64,000 nt of DNA from JBFMFH01 sp040752275 (lineage in GTDB: Bacteria > Acidobacteriota > Vicinamibacteria > Vicinamibacterales > JAKQTR01): positions 9,869-73,868 of the forward strand of contig JBFMFH010000057.1 in NCBI GenBank assembly GCA_040752275.1, read 5' to 3'. The notes below the pieces were generated by a model. The model was given only the letters and a program-made list of their open reading frames with translations. It ran no database searches and was not told the DNA's origin. The translations under genes were made by a program, and so were the position numbers. Of the stretch, positions 19,101 to 29,217 are shown piece by piece; the first letter of the stretch is position 1; each line of letters starts with the position of its first letter.

Positions 19101-19688
19101 ATCCCGGGAGATCGGCAGCAGGGCGTCGTTGACGAGGCGCTGCTCGTCGATGCCCTGGTACTGCAGTTCCAGGAAGAAGTTCCCGGCCCCCATGATGTCC
19201 CGGTAGGCCGCCGCCGCCTCACGCGCCCGTTCGAGGCGCTCGTACCGAAGCTCCGACGGGATCTCGCCCTTGAGGCAACTGCTCAGGGCGACGAGGCCCT
19301 GCGCGTGGCCGGCCAGCAGGTCCTTGTCGATCCGCGGCTTGTAATAGAAGCCCTCCGTGTACCCGGACGACACGAGTTTGACCAGGTTGCCGAAGCCGAC
19401 GTTGTCGGTCGCGAGCAGCACGAGGTGGTTGGCCGTCTCCCCCGGCGTACCGGACTTCGTGAAGCGGCTCCCGGGGGCCACATACACCTCGCACCCGAGG
19501 ATGGGGTTGATCCCCCGCTCCCGCGCCCGGTCGTAGAAGGTGATGGCGGAGAACAGATTGCCGTGCTCGGTGACGGCCAAGTCCCTCATCCCGAACCGCT
19601 CGGCTTCCTGCAGCAGCTCGTCGATCCGGCACGCGCCGTCGAGCAGCGAGTACTCGGTGTGGAGGTGCAGGTGAACGAACTCTGACAT
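16131..19688 (-). CDS. dnaE: DNA polymerase III alpha subunit
   Basis: This is the replicative polymerase. The 1185-residue protein has the N-terminal PHP domain ('HLHLHTEYSLLDG'), the polymerase core with catalytic aspartates in 'LPDIDIDFCERRR', the helix-hairpin region, and the C-terminal OB fold that carries the clamp-binding segment. An Asp/Gly/His-rich insertion ('GSRHQRDRDKGQAQLFGG') stands near residues 930-960, where the family is variable. The start MSEFVHLH is chosen because the PHP domain begins there; upstream codons belong to the guaA shadow. The gene follows guaA after 1 nt. Confidence 0.96.
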   Translation of the reverse strand: MSEFVHLHLHTEYSLLDGACRIDELLQEAERFGMRDLAVTEHGNLFSAITFYDRARERGINPILGCEVYVAPGSRFTKSGTPGETANHLVLLATDNVGFGNLVKLVSSGYTEGFYYKPRIDKDLLAGHAQGLVALSSCLKGEIPSELRYERLERAREAAAAYRDIMGAGNFFLELQYQGIDEQRLVNDALLPISRDLRIPLVCTNDVHYLRRDDHRPHDILLCIGTGKNVSDAERMRYHGDQFYLKTPEEMAAVFGHLPDALRNTVAIAERCRVNLDDSGPHLPNFQVPEGYSIDAYFEHMVRQGFELRRARLQELSAAGRLRHSLAEYEARLQYEIDVITRMKYPGYFLIVWDFIRYAREHGIPVGPGRGSAAGSLVAYCLRITDVDPLDFDLLFERFLNPERVSLPDIDIDFCERRRGEVIEYVTRKYGRENVAQIITFGTMKAKAVVRDVGRVLGMTFAEADRVAKQIPAALDMTLDRALAENPALRQMESGDERVAELIGIARRLEGMARHASVHAAGVVIAPRPIIEFAPLHKGSRDEITTQWGMKEIERIGLLKMDFLGLSTLTLIRDAVDQIETTTGTTLDIDDLPMDDVKTYDLFCEGHTLGVFQFESSGMRDILRRAKPRRLEDLIALNALYRPGPIKGGMIDDFIARKHGRVEVSYELPQLEPILGETYGVMAYQEQVMRVASELAGFTLGEADTLRKAMGKKSQALMEAQREKFLAGATARGISDRQAARVFDLMEQFAGYGFNKSHSTTYAYLAYQTAYLKANYPWHFMAALLTIESQNTTKLAIYLNECRDLGVPILPPDVNASSLAFSVTPDGVRFGLGAVKNVGESAIASILQVRSAQAGITSLYRLCEDADLRLVNKRVLESLIKGGAFDSLAIRDEADRGQAARFRPRVLAAVDGAVDHGSRHQRDRDKGQAQLFGGPPDGGGADHDPALPSADPWSDAQQLAFEKEALGLYLSGHPLDRFQADLEAFGAVGLGDLLGLGGPAGESDEGHDAGAQASRVSEDVVVGGLVTGLRPLRTKKGDRMCAFILDDPDGTVEVVVYPTTYAKAAALIQNDAALVVKGRYERDEDNARIIASEVVPIESVRAQVTREVVIRLAAPPHTRRTLEQLSDLLGRHRGDSRINFDVSVRQGSGGWRVRIAVSGQYRVRPSDRFVADVEQLCGPGSVTLG

Positions 19689-19689
19689 G

Positions 19690-21228
<1,539 letters not shown>

Positions 21229-21265
21229 GCGCGAGGCCGAAGAAGGAAGCTGCGTCCTTTGTCGT

Positions 21266-21271
21266 ATTATA
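21266..21271 (-). promoter_or_regulatory. -10 box for the guaA-led operon
   Basis: A perfect TATAAT on the minus strand lies 37 nt upstream of the guaA GTG in the only divergent gap of this region. No good -35 hexamer is seen at 16-18 nt. Confidence 0.55.
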
Positions 21272-21331
21272 CCGAGGTGTGACTGTTCGCTCCCCACAGC
21301 ATCCGACGGCAGCGTAAGTCCCTGCGCTCGC

Positions 21332-22939
21332 ATGACGCGGATTCCGATCGTTTCGCTCATCGGTGTTGCCGCCATGGTGCTGGCGTACAGGCCGCTGTCC
21401 GCTCAGGTGATCCCCTCCAGCCCGGCAGATGTCGTGTCGCGGCCGGCAGGGTCGCTCGAGGTGCCCGGGGGCATCGTGTGGGAACGTACACTCGCCGCAC
21501 CCGTCTCAACGCGGCCCGGTTTCGACGATCTCCACGCCTACGTGCCGCTCAGGGACGGAACGATGGTGGCCCTGTCGCTGGTCACTGGACAGGTTCGCTG
21601 GGCCGTCAGGCAGCGTCCGCTCTTCAAACCCGCTACCGTACAAGGGCTCGTGATCGGTGTCGACGAGGACGGCCTGTGGGCCCTCGACGCCGCCAGCGGC
21701 GACGTACGGTGGAGTCGGCCGGCCCCGGCCCCGATTGCGGTCGAGCCCGGGGTCGGGGATGACATCGTCGTGGTTGCCAGCGCCGACGGCACCATCGCCG
21801 GCCTCAGTGTCACCGACGGCTCCGAGCGCTGGCGCGTATCGCTGGGCATGGCGTCCAGCGCCCCTCCCGTCGTCGCCGAGGGCCGCCTGCTGGCCGGCCT
21901 GACCGACGGCCGAGTCGTCTGTCTGTCCCTCGAGTCCGGACAGCCGATTTGGACCCGCGCCCTCGGCGGCGAGATCCGGGCCCTGTCCATCGCCGGCGGT
22001 CGGGCGTTTGTCGGATCCTCCGACAATTTCCTGTACTCACTCGACATGCGCGACGGCCGTCGACACTGGCGCTGGCGAACCGGCGGCGATGTCACCGAAC
22101 CCGCGTTCAGCGACGACCGGCTCGTCTACTTCGTGGCCATGGACAACGTGGTTCGCGCGCTGCGGCGGAGCAGCGGCAGTCTCGTCTGGCAGTACGGGCT
22201 GGGATCGCGGCCGGCGGGTGCGCCGATCCTGGTGGACGGGCAACTGATCGTCGCCGGCATCGCCCCGGAAATCCGTGCGTACCGTCCCGAAGATGGCCGC
22301 ATCGTGGGCCGCCATGCGCTGGCAGGCCGCCTCGGTCACTCCCCGCACTTCGCGCCGGCAGAGGACGGCGTCCCACCCAGGCTCGTCGTGGTGACCGGCC
22401 CCGGCGTGATTTCCGCGCTCGGCGGGAGCATGGAGGGGAAGGCCGGCCCGCTCTCGAACGTCCCGGGTCTGCTCCGCCCTCCCAGACTCATCGTGCGTGC
22501 CGCCGACATCCTGCCGCTCGACGGCACCGTCGAGGCCGCCTGCGCGGCCATGGATGCACCTCCTGGCGTGCGCGTCCCTCCGGAAGGTGTCCCGCCAGCG
22601 ACCGGCAGCCGGCGCGGCGAGGGTCCTCCACTGACCCCGCTGCGCGGCCTGCCCGGGCTTCCAGTGCCCCCGCGCCTGATCGGCGAGCCGGTGCTCGCGC
22701 TCGACGGGGCCGTGGAACCGCCCGCCGGGCCGCTCGATGACCCGCCCGGCACGCGCGTCGGACCCGAAGCGCCGCCCATCTACACGCCGGGTGCCGTCGA
22801 CGCCTCGGCGGCGGTCCGGACAACCCTGGCCAGCCTCCTGATGCCCTCGACGATCACGTCGGGCGCCGGGGCCGAAAAGGACAGGCGGATCAGATTCCGG
22901 CCGGATCCGTCCACGAAGAACGCGGCTCCCGCGACGTAG
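21332..22939 (+). CDS. Exported PQQ/BamB-like beta-propeller protein
   Basis: This 535-residue protein has a signal peptide (about 1-25, ending 'RPLSAQ') and a seven- to eight-bladed PQQ-type propeller (about 45-345). Blades such as 'MVALSLVTGQVRWAV', 'GLWALDAASGDVRWSR', 'FLYSLDMRDGRRHWRW' and 'VVRALRRSSGSLVWQYG' carry the W-containing closing strand. It resembles the BamB outer-membrane assembly factor, but the catalytic residues of quinoprotein dehydrogenases are not evident, so a scaffold role is more likely. After the propeller, two copies of a proline-rich module lie at residues 377-426 and 440-488. The last 53 residues are read antisense to the end of the aminotransferase gene and may not be functionally selected. 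Confidence 0.75.
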   Translation: MTRIPIVSLIGVAAMVLAYRPLSAQVIPSSPADVVSRPAGSLEVPGGIVWERTLAAPVSTRPGFDDLHAYVPLRDGTMVALSLVTGQVRWAVRQRPLFKPATVQGLVIGVDEDGLWALDAASGDVRWSRPAPAPIAVEPGVGDDIVVVASADGTIAGLSVTDGSERWRVSLGMASSAPPVVAEGRLLAGLTDGRVVCLSLESGQPIWTRALGGEIRALSIAGGRAFVGSSDNFLYSLDMRDGRRHWRWRTGGDVTEPAFSDDRLVYFVAMDNVVRALRRSSGSLVWQYGLGSRPAGAPILVDGQLIVAGIAPEIRAYRPEDGRIVGRHALAGRLGHSPHFAPAEDGVPPRLVVVTGPGVISALGGSMEGKAGPLSNVPGLLRPPRLIVRAADILPLDGTVEAACAAMDAPPGVRVPPEGVPPATGSRRGEGPPLTPLRGLPGLPVPPRLIGEPVLALDGAVEPPAGPLDDPPGTRVGPEAPPIYTPGAVDASAAVRTTLASLLMPSTITSGAGAEKDRRIRFRPDPSTKNAAPAT

Positions 22940-24018
22940 ACCACTCGTTCAGCCAGGGCCGCCTGCAGCATCGCGTCGCCGCTGAGATGTTCCGGCAACG
23001 CCGCCCAGATGAAGAACCCCCCGCGCGGTTCCTGCCATCGGAGCAGCCCTGGCATGCCGGCCCTCATCGCATCTTCCATCACGGTCTTCTTGTATCGATA
23101 GCGCGAGCGCAGCTCGGGCACGCGCCTAGCGAGGACGCCTCGCACCCAGGCTTCGTAGACGATGCGCTGATCGAGCGATCCCGTACACAGATCGGCCGCT
23201 TGTTTCGCCGTATCCAACTTCGCCACGAGGGCCGCTGGAGCGGCGATCCAGGCCACGCGGAATCCCGGAGCGAGCGTCTTCGAGAAGCTGCTCAGGTAGA
23301 TGACCCGACCTTCGTCATCGTCGGCCTTGATCGGCCTCGTCAGCGTTGCATCGGCGTCGTTGAAGTAGAGGTCGCCGTACGGGTCGTCCTCGACGATCAG
23401 CACGTTGTGTCGGGCAGCAACCGCGAGCAGCCGCCGGCGCTTCTCGAGGCTGATGAGCATGCCGGTGGGGTTCTGGAAGTTCGGGACGATGTAGATGCAT
23501 CGCACGCGCCGGCCTCGCTGCTTCAGCCCGGCCAGTACGTCCTCCAGGTGGTCCAGGTCGACCCCGTCCTGCTGTTGCCGCACGCCGACCAGATCGGCCT
23601 GCACGTCCTTGAAGGCGGCGATCGCCCCCGTGTACGCGGGTAGCTCCACGATCACGGCATCGCCCGGGTCGCAGAGTATCCGCGCGACCAGGTCGAGTCC
23701 CTGCTGCGAGCCGGTCGTCACCAGAACCTGGTCGGCGCCGCACCGAATACCGCGCGATGCCAGGATCTCCAGCAGCGCACCGAGCAGCGGCGTGTGGCCG
23801 CGCGTGGGACCGTACTGCAGCGCGTTGGGATCGTGCCCGTCCAAGAGCGACGACACGATCTCGCGCAACTCCTCCCAGGCGAACACGGTTGGGTCGGGAT
23901 AACCGGGCGCGAACGAGATGATGTCGGGAATCCCGGCCGCCACGACTCCCATCTTGCGGATGGCCGATCCCTGCATGCTGACACCCGCCCGCGACAAGTA
24001 CGCATCGTAATCGATCAT
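22780..24018 (-). CDS. PLP-dependent aminotransferase, 2-aminoadipate type
   Basis: This 412-residue fold-type I aminotransferase belongs to the LysN/MocR-like subgroup. Visible landmarks are 'SFAPGYPDPTVF', the aromatic and Asn contacts in 'VPNFQNPTG', 'IVEDDPYGDL' with the PLP-binding Asp, 'SSFSKTLAPGFRVAW' with the Schiff-base lysine, and 'LIRLSFSAP' with the carboxylate-binding Arg. Substrate cannot be read from sequence; 2-aminoadipate, branched-chain or aromatic amino acids are typical for relatives. The ATG at 24018 has a GAAGGA ribosome-binding site. It lies 7 nt after the membrane-protein gene upstream and overlaps the propeller gene tail to tail by 160 nt. Confidence 0.88.
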   Translation of the reverse strand: MIDYDAYLSRAGVSMQGSAIRKMGVVAAGIPDIISFAPGYPDPTVFAWEELREIVSSLLDGHDPNALQYGPTRGHTPLLGALLEILASRGIRCGADQVLVTTGSQQGLDLVARILCDPGDAVIVELPAYTGAIAAFKDVQADLVGVRQQQDGVDLDHLEDVLAGLKQRGRRVRCIYIVPNFQNPTGMLISLEKRRRLLAVAARHNVLIVEDDPYGDLYFNDADATLTRPIKADDDEGRVIYLSSFSKTLAPGFRVAWIAAPAALVAKLDTAKQAADLCTGSLDQRIVYEAWVRGVLARRVPELRSRYRYKKTVMEDAMRAGMPGLLRWQEPRGGFFIWAALPEHLSGDAMLQAALAERVVYVAGAAFFVDGSGRNLIRLSFSAPAPDVIVEGIRRLARVVRTAAEASTAPGV

Positions 24019-24025
24019 GATCCCG

Positions 24026-25084
24026 TCATCCTTCAGAGAAGACCGGCATGTCCGGATCGGCCGCCGCAACGTCCGACGCGGCTTCCGTGTAGCGCCGGTA
24101 CAGGCTGAGATACGAGCTGAGGGCGCTGAGCCCGATGAACTGGAAGACCAGGCCGCGGAACAACCACGCCAAGAGCTGCAGCGGGACGACGGCCAGACCG
24201 GCCAGCGGCACGAAGGCGATCACACCGAGTGCTGCCGTCGCGATGAACGACACGACACTGGCGGTCATCACGAGCACGACCACGATGCCGAACACGCTCA
24301 GCACGGGCGCGCGGCAACGCCAGAGGAAGCGCCCGGCTCTGACGGCTGCCACCCGCACACTGCAGTTCTCGGCGGCGACGATCAGCTGCACAAGCAGGTA
24401 GATGAAGTTGACGATGGTGATCCAGGCGACGAGCAGCAACGAGACCGCACCGGCCGTCATCGTCCACCCCACGTCCGACCGCGCGGCCGGCGCCGGACCC
24501 GCCCCGAACAGGGCCATCAGATACGCAATCGCCGATGCGACGTACACCAGGATCAACAGCAGACCTAGCCTCAAGTAGCGCCTGAACAGCCGCAGACATC
24601 CATCGCGAAACCGTCCGAGCGAGTACGCGGCGCCCGACCAGAACACCTGCAGGCGCAGGGGCGGGTCTTCGACCGCAACGCCTGCCCGCTCCGCCGCCAG
24701 GAGCACCGTCACGGTGCCGCCCTTGATCAGGAACATCAGCGCGGATCCGGGCAGGCCCACGATGGCGAGCGACACCAGGAATGCCCCCAACACGGTCGGC
24801 TCCGCGAGCAGCGTCGACGCGATGTAATCGATCACGGCCCGAAGGTCCACGCTCCCCAAGGCGGGAAGCTCCTGACCGACGACCAGCGCGCCGAGCAGCA
24901 GCCCCCCCACGAGCGGCACGCTCAGAAGCAGCTTGAAGGCCCACTCGGCGACGAACTGGATGAGCGTCACCTGCCAGTTGGCCGCCGCCAGGAGCGCACC
25001 GCGTTTGAGAACCGACTTGATCGGAGACTCGAGTGTCATGACAGAGAACGCGGACGCCCAGGGCCGGCGGCCGCTGGAGGCCAT
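24026..25084 (-). CDS. Multispanning membrane protein, function unknown
   Basis: This 352-residue protein has about six strongly hydrophobic segments (around 35-70, 95-125, 175-200, 215-245, 265-300 and 305-325) and short loops. I recognise no catalytic or transport motif. The ATG at 25084 is preceded by a strong AAGGAGGGGG site; a second ATG 15 codons in ('MTLESPIKSV') is the alternative. It is the first gene of a two-gene unit with the aminotransferase and is divergent from the giant kinase. Confidence 0.75.
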   Translation of the reverse strand: MASSGRRPWASAFSVMTLESPIKSVLKRGALLAAANWQVTLIQFVAEWAFKLLLSVPLVGGLLLGALVVGQELPALGSVDLRAVIDYIASTLLAEPTVLGAFLVSLAIVGLPGSALMFLIKGGTVTVLLAAERAGVAVEDPPLRLQVFWSGAAYSLGRFRDGCLRLFRRYLRLGLLLILVYVASAIAYLMALFGAGPAPAARSDVGWTMTAGAVSLLLVAWITIVNFIYLLVQLIVAAENCSVRVAAVRAGRFLWRCRAPVLSVFGIVVVLVMTASVVSFIATAALGVIAFVPLAGLAVVPLQLLAWLFRGLVFQFIGLSALSSYLSLYRRYTEAASDVAAADPDMPVFSEG

Positions 25085-25185
25085 CGGGCGCCCCCTCCTT
25101 ATAGCACGCTTCGCTGACGTTCATGATGGGCCGCGGTCGAGCCTTGTCGCGCCTGGGTCGCCGGGGCTATCCTGCTGCCATCCGT

Positions 25186-28100
25186 ATGCGGCTCGCTGAC
25201 AGTCGCGACTCATGGTGGCGACCCCTTGCCGGTGCAATGCTGGCCGCGGCCGTCGTGGCCGCCGGCGGGCGCGCGTACGAGAGGCGCCATCTCGGGTGGG
25301 ACGATGCCGATGGCATCCGCCGGGTGGCCGGAGAGGTCCAGCGAGCGGTCGCCGCCGAGGCGCGGGCCCTCGAAGCACGGGCCGTGGACTTGGCCGGCAT
25401 GGTCGCCGGGCTGTCACCCTCGCCCGTCGATCCGGGCGCGACCAGGCTGATCTTCGAGTCGTTCGCCAACAGCCGGCTGGATGCCGCCCATGGCGGCCAG
25501 ATCTCCATCACCCTGTACAGCTTCGAAGGCACCCCGATTGCGTGGAGCGGACGCCCGTCGGATCTGCCGAGGTCCCGCCTGACGTCCGGACGGTCGATCT
25601 TCGTCGCGCCGGGCCCATTGGGCCCCAGGCTGGTGGCACTCGAGCCCGTCATGCGGACAACCGGTTCGGACCCGCGGCCGGCCGGCTCGGTGGCCGTCGA
25701 GCGGCTCCTCCCGGCCGAACGATCGCCGGGACCGGTTTCCCTGCGTGACACGGCCACGTGGCCCACCGCGCTCGTCCCGGTCGAACTGCGGACCCGGTAC
25801 GAGCGCGCGGGTGCCGGACAGGGCCCTGAGAGCTTCCTCGTCACGACCGACGCCGGCGAGATCCTGCTCGAGGGCCGCGTCGCGCCGGAAGCGGTGGCGC
25901 ATGCCAGGAGCCGCGTGCGGCGAGTGGCACTCGGTTCGATCCTCTTTCTCGCCGCGATCGTGTGCGGGGTCGCCCTGTTGCCACTGGCCTCGCTTGCCCG
26001 ACACGGCCCAGGCGTCGCTCGGGCCGCTGGAGGGGCCGTCGGCGCGCTGGCCGCGATTGCCGGCTTCCGGCTCCTCTCGTGGCTCGCCCTTCCGCTCGTC
26101 GTGCCCGTCGATGCGCGCGATCCATGGCTCGCCTCGCCCGAGTTGCTTCGAGACCTCCTGCGCTCACCACTCGACGTCGTGTTCCACGCCTCGGCCATCC
26201 TGGCCCTTGGCGCCCTGCTCGTCTCGGCGTCAGGCCCCTTGCGGGCGGCGATGCGATCGGGCGGTCGGGTGACGGTGGCGCGACGTTCGTTGCCGTTCCT
26301 GTTCACATCGATCCACCTCGCCGCCGGAATGACGGCGGGTGCGTTCCTGGTTCTGCATCTGTGGTGGCTGCGGGCACTGGCGTTCTCGAACCGGGCCGAT
26401 CTGCTGGTCTTTTCGTTCCAGCCCTGGAACAGGGATCGGCTGTCCCTCCTGGTCGGTCTCGTGCTTGGGCACGCCGGCCTGGCGTGGAGTGCCCTCGGTC
26501 TGTTCCGCATCGCCGACGGACTGGCCCACCCGGGGCCCGAACCGGGCCGGCGCGTCGTGCGGGTCCTCGGATGGGTCGCGCCCTCGCTGGCCGCCCTGGC
26601 GTTCCTGCCAGTGGGCGACATCGGCGACCGCATCGCGTCGCTGGCGTGGCCCGTCGTTGCCGTCGCGCTTGTTGCGCTCAGATGGCCCGCGCTCGCCAGA
26701 CGGCACCGCCATGCGGCCCAGGCCGCCCGTCTGGCCGGCCTCTTTGTCGCACTCGTGCTGCCGTCGGTCGTTCTCTACCCGTCCGTGTTCCGCGAGGCCA
26801 CCAGCGCCAAGCGTCAGTTCATCGCCGATCGCCTCGCGCCCGACGCGCTGCGCCTGAGAGACGATCTCAAGTCGAGTGTGGACCAGGCCGCCGGCCAGAT
26901 CGACGCCATGCCTGGCCTTGCAGACCTCGTGGAGAGCACCGGGGCCAGCGATGTGGAGGCACCGTCGACCGACGCGGCGTTTCTCGTGTGGTCCCAGACG
27001 GATCTCGCCCTCAATCGCCTCACCTCGGCCGTCGAACTCTACCGGGCCGACGGGACGCTGGTCAGCCGGTTCGCCCTGAACCTGCCCGAGTACACCTCGG
27101 CCCCGCAGAAGTGGCAGGAAACCAGTTGCACGTGGGATTCCTTCGAGGAGGTCTCTCCGATTGGCTCCGAAGAGCGTCGTCTGTTGCACGCCGGGCGCGG
27201 CATCTGCGTGGGCGACGGCAGCAACCACACGATGGTCGGCGCCATCGTGATCCACGCGATGCTCGATTACGCGGTTCTGCCGTTCATCCAATCCCAGAAC
27301 CCGTATATCGAGCTGCTGCGCAGCTCCCGCACCCCCGTTGCCGGTTCCGCGGCGGCTCGCCACGTTGACTTCGCCGTCTATGGATGGAGCCGCCAGGCCC
27401 TCTACGCGTCCGGCCAGAGCGCCTGGACAATCGACCAAGCCACGTTCTCGCGCATCTATGCGACGCGGGATCCGTTCTGGGTCGTGCTGCCGGAAGGCGG
27501 CCGCTCCTGGAACGTATACTTCGCCAACGACCGGGGCGGCATCTACGCGCTCGGGTTCCCGGACTCGTCGGCCATCGACCACCTCGTGAACCTGGCGGAA
27601 TTGACGACGCTGGCCGGGACGACCTTCGTGGCCTTGCTGTTCCTGAGCGGTCTCGCCTCGGCCGCCACTGGTCGGGCCGGGGCACGGGGGCGTGAGGTAC
27701 TGCGCGAGATTCGCGCGAGTTTCTACCGGAAGCTCTTCCTCGCCTTCGTGGCGGCCGCACTCATCCCCGTGCTCGCACTGGCCCTGGTGGCAAGGGCGTA
27801 TCTGAACGCGCGTCTCAGGACCGATGTCGAAGATGCGGCCGTCCGGACGACCGCCGTCGCACAGCGCGTCGTCGAGGACTACGCCCGCTTGCAGGAGCAG
27901 GCCGAGTCTGCACCCGTCGGCCTCGACGACGATGTCCTGGTCTGGATCTCCCGCGTCATCGGCCAGGATGTCAACGTCTTTGACGGCGCGCGCCTGGCCG
28001 CGACGAGCGAGCGCGACCTGTACGCGTCCGGGCTGCTGTCCACGCGGACGCCTGCCGACGTCTACGAAGCCATCGCCCTCGATCGGCGCATGGCCCACTT

Positions 28101-29169
28101 CGGCGAGGAGCGGGCCGGCGCGTTCCGATACATGGTGGCCGCCTCGCCCGTCAGCGTCGGAGGGCGATATGCCATCCTGATCGTGCCCTTGACCCTGCGC
28201 CAGCAGGCCATCGAGCGCGAGATCGGCGAGCTCAACCGCCGCATCCTGCTCGGCGTCCTTCTCTTCATCCTCGGAGGGGCCGGACTCGGCTACTGGATGG
28301 CGGAGCGGATTGCCGACCCCGTCAACCGCCTGCAGCGCGCGACGGCTCGCCTCGCCAGTGGAGATCTGAGCGCCCGAGTCGCGCTGACGTCGTCGGACGA
28401 GCTGCGGCGTCTGGTCGAAGCGTTCAACGCCATGGCCGCCGAGCTCCAGCGCCAGCAGGGAGAGCTGGAGCGGACGCACCGCCTGGAGGCGTGGGCCGAC
28501 ATGGCGAGGCAGGTCGCTCACGAGATCAAGAACCCGCTCACCCCGATCCAGCTGTCGGCCGAGCACCTCAGGCGCGTTCACACCGATCGGGGCGCGCCCC
28601 TCTCACCCGTGCTCGAAGGCTGCATCGACTCGATCCTGACGCAGGTGCGCCTGCTGCGGCACATCGCCGGCGAGTTCTCGAGCTTTGCCTCGTCGCCGAC
28701 GCCGCGGCCGGTGCCCACCAGGCCGGCCGAACTCGTGGCCGAGGTCGTGGAACCCTATCGGGCCGGACTCTCCGGGCGGGTCGGCTTGTCTGTCGACGTC
28801 CCCGCCGGGTTGCCCCCGCTGGCGGTCGACCGGTCACTGGTCGGCGGAGCGCTCACCAATCTGATCGACAACGCCCTGCACGCGATGCCGACTGGCGGGC
28901 ACCTGAGCATCGAAGGGCGCCTGGTGTCGGACGCCGCTGCGGTGAAATTGGCGGTGCGTGACACCGGCGTCGGGATGGACCCGGACGCGCTCGCCCACAT
29001 CTTCGAACCGTACTTCTCGACGAAGGCGGCCGGCACCGGCCTCGGCCTGACGATTGCCAAGCGCAACGTGGAGTTGCACGGCGGCGCCATCACCATCGAG
29101 TCGCAGCCCGGGCGCGGAACCACCGTCACTCTCACGCTGCCGCTCGCGCCCGGCGTGCGACAGACCTGA
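25186..29169 (+). CDS. Giant NtrY-like membrane sensor histidine kinase
   Basis: This is a histidine kinase of 1327 residues, about twice the NtrY norm. Order: a short N-terminal anchor; an extracytoplasmic stretch (about 30-225); a polytopic block of about eight membrane segments (about 240-550); another long soluble segment (about 560-800); two membrane segments flanking a further sensory part ('KLFLAFVAAALIPVLAL', then 'ILLGVLLFILGGAGLGYW'); a HAMP linker (about 1039-1092); and a HisKA domain with phospho-acceptor His1112 in 'ARQVAHEIKNPLTPIQLSAE', the NtrY signature. The HATPase domain shows 'NLIDNALHAM', 'DTGVGMD' and 'GTGLGLTIAKR'. No response regulator is adjacent. The start is uncertain: an in-frame ATG at 25123 is possible, and neither has a clear ribosome-binding site. 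Confidence 0.9.
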   Translation: MRLADSRDSWWRPLAGAMLAAAVVAAGGRAYERRHLGWDDADGIRRVAGEVQRAVAAEARALEARAVDLAGMVAGLSPSPVDPGATRLIFESFANSRLDAAHGGQISITLYSFEGTPIAWSGRPSDLPRSRLTSGRSIFVAPGPLGPRLVALEPVMRTTGSDPRPAGSVAVERLLPAERSPGPVSLRDTATWPTALVPVELRTRYERAGAGQGPESFLVTTDAGEILLEGRVAPEAVAHARSRVRRVALGSILFLAAIVCGVALLPLASLARHGPGVARAAGGAVGALAAIAGFRLLSWLALPLVVPVDARDPWLASPELLRDLLRSPLDVVFHASAILALGALLVSASGPLRAAMRSGGRVTVARRSLPFLFTSIHLAAGMTAGAFLVLHLWWLRALAFSNRADLLVFSFQPWNRDRLSLLVGLVLGHAGLAWSALGLFRIADGLAHPGPEPGRRVVRVLGWVAPSLAALAFLPVGDIGDRIASLAWPVVAVALVALRWPALARRHRHAAQAARLAGLFVALVLPSVVLYPSVFREATSAKRQFIADRLAPDALRLRDDLKSSVDQAAGQIDAMPGLADLVESTGASDVEAPSTDAAFLVWSQTDLALNRLTSAVELYRADGTLVSRFALNLPEYTSAPQKWQETSCTWDSFEEVSPIGSEERRLLHAGRGICVGDGSNHTMVGAIVIHAMLDYAVLPFIQSQNPYIELLRSSRTPVAGSAAARHVDFAVYGWSRQALYASGQSAWTIDQATFSRIYATRDPFWVVLPEGGRSWNVYFANDRGGIYALGFPDSSAIDHLVNLAELTTLAGTTFVALLFLSGLASAATGRAGARGREVLREIRASFYRKLFLAFVAAALIPVLALALVARAYLNARLRTDVEDAAVRTTAVAQRVVEDYARLQEQAESAPVGLDDDVLVWISRVIGQDVNVFDGARLAATSERDLYASGLLSTRTPADVYEAIALDRRMAHFGEERAGAFRYMVAASPVSVGGRYAILIVPLTLRQQAIEREIGELNRRILLGVLLFILGGAGLGYWMAERIADPVNRLQRATARLASGDLSARVALTSSDELRRLVEAFNAMAAELQRQQGELERTHRLEAWADMARQVAHEIKNPLTPIQLSAEHLRRVHTDRGAPLSPVLEGCIDSILTQVRLLRHIAGEFSSFASSPTPRPVPTRPAELVAEVVEPYRAGLSGRVGLSVDVPAGLPPLAVDRSLVGGALTNLIDNALHAMPTGGHLSIEGRLVSDAAAVKLAVRDTGVGMDPDALAHIFEPYFSTKAAGTGLGLTIAKRNVELHGGAITIESQPGRGTTVTLTLPLAPGVRQT

Positions 29170-29217
29170 GGTCGGGACGCGCGCCGGCGGGCGCCACCAG
29201 ACGGGCGGGTCCCCGCC

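Noticed and set aside
16293..19685. 1130-codon open frame antisense to dnaE
   Set aside because: The translation is rich in Arg, Gly, His and Gln, lacks domains, and mirrors the codon structure of dnaE. Such long antisense frames are expected in high-G+C genes.
24033..25124. Alternative 363-codon frame overlapping the membrane-protein gene on the same strand
   Set aside because: Its translation is Arg/Gly-rich, whereas the chosen frame gives clean membrane segments and has a strong ribosome-binding site.
26230..28581. 783-codon frame antisense to the giant kinase
   Set aside because: It has low-complexity Gln/Gly/Arg composition and no motif, while the plus strand holds intact HAMP and histidine-kinase motifs.
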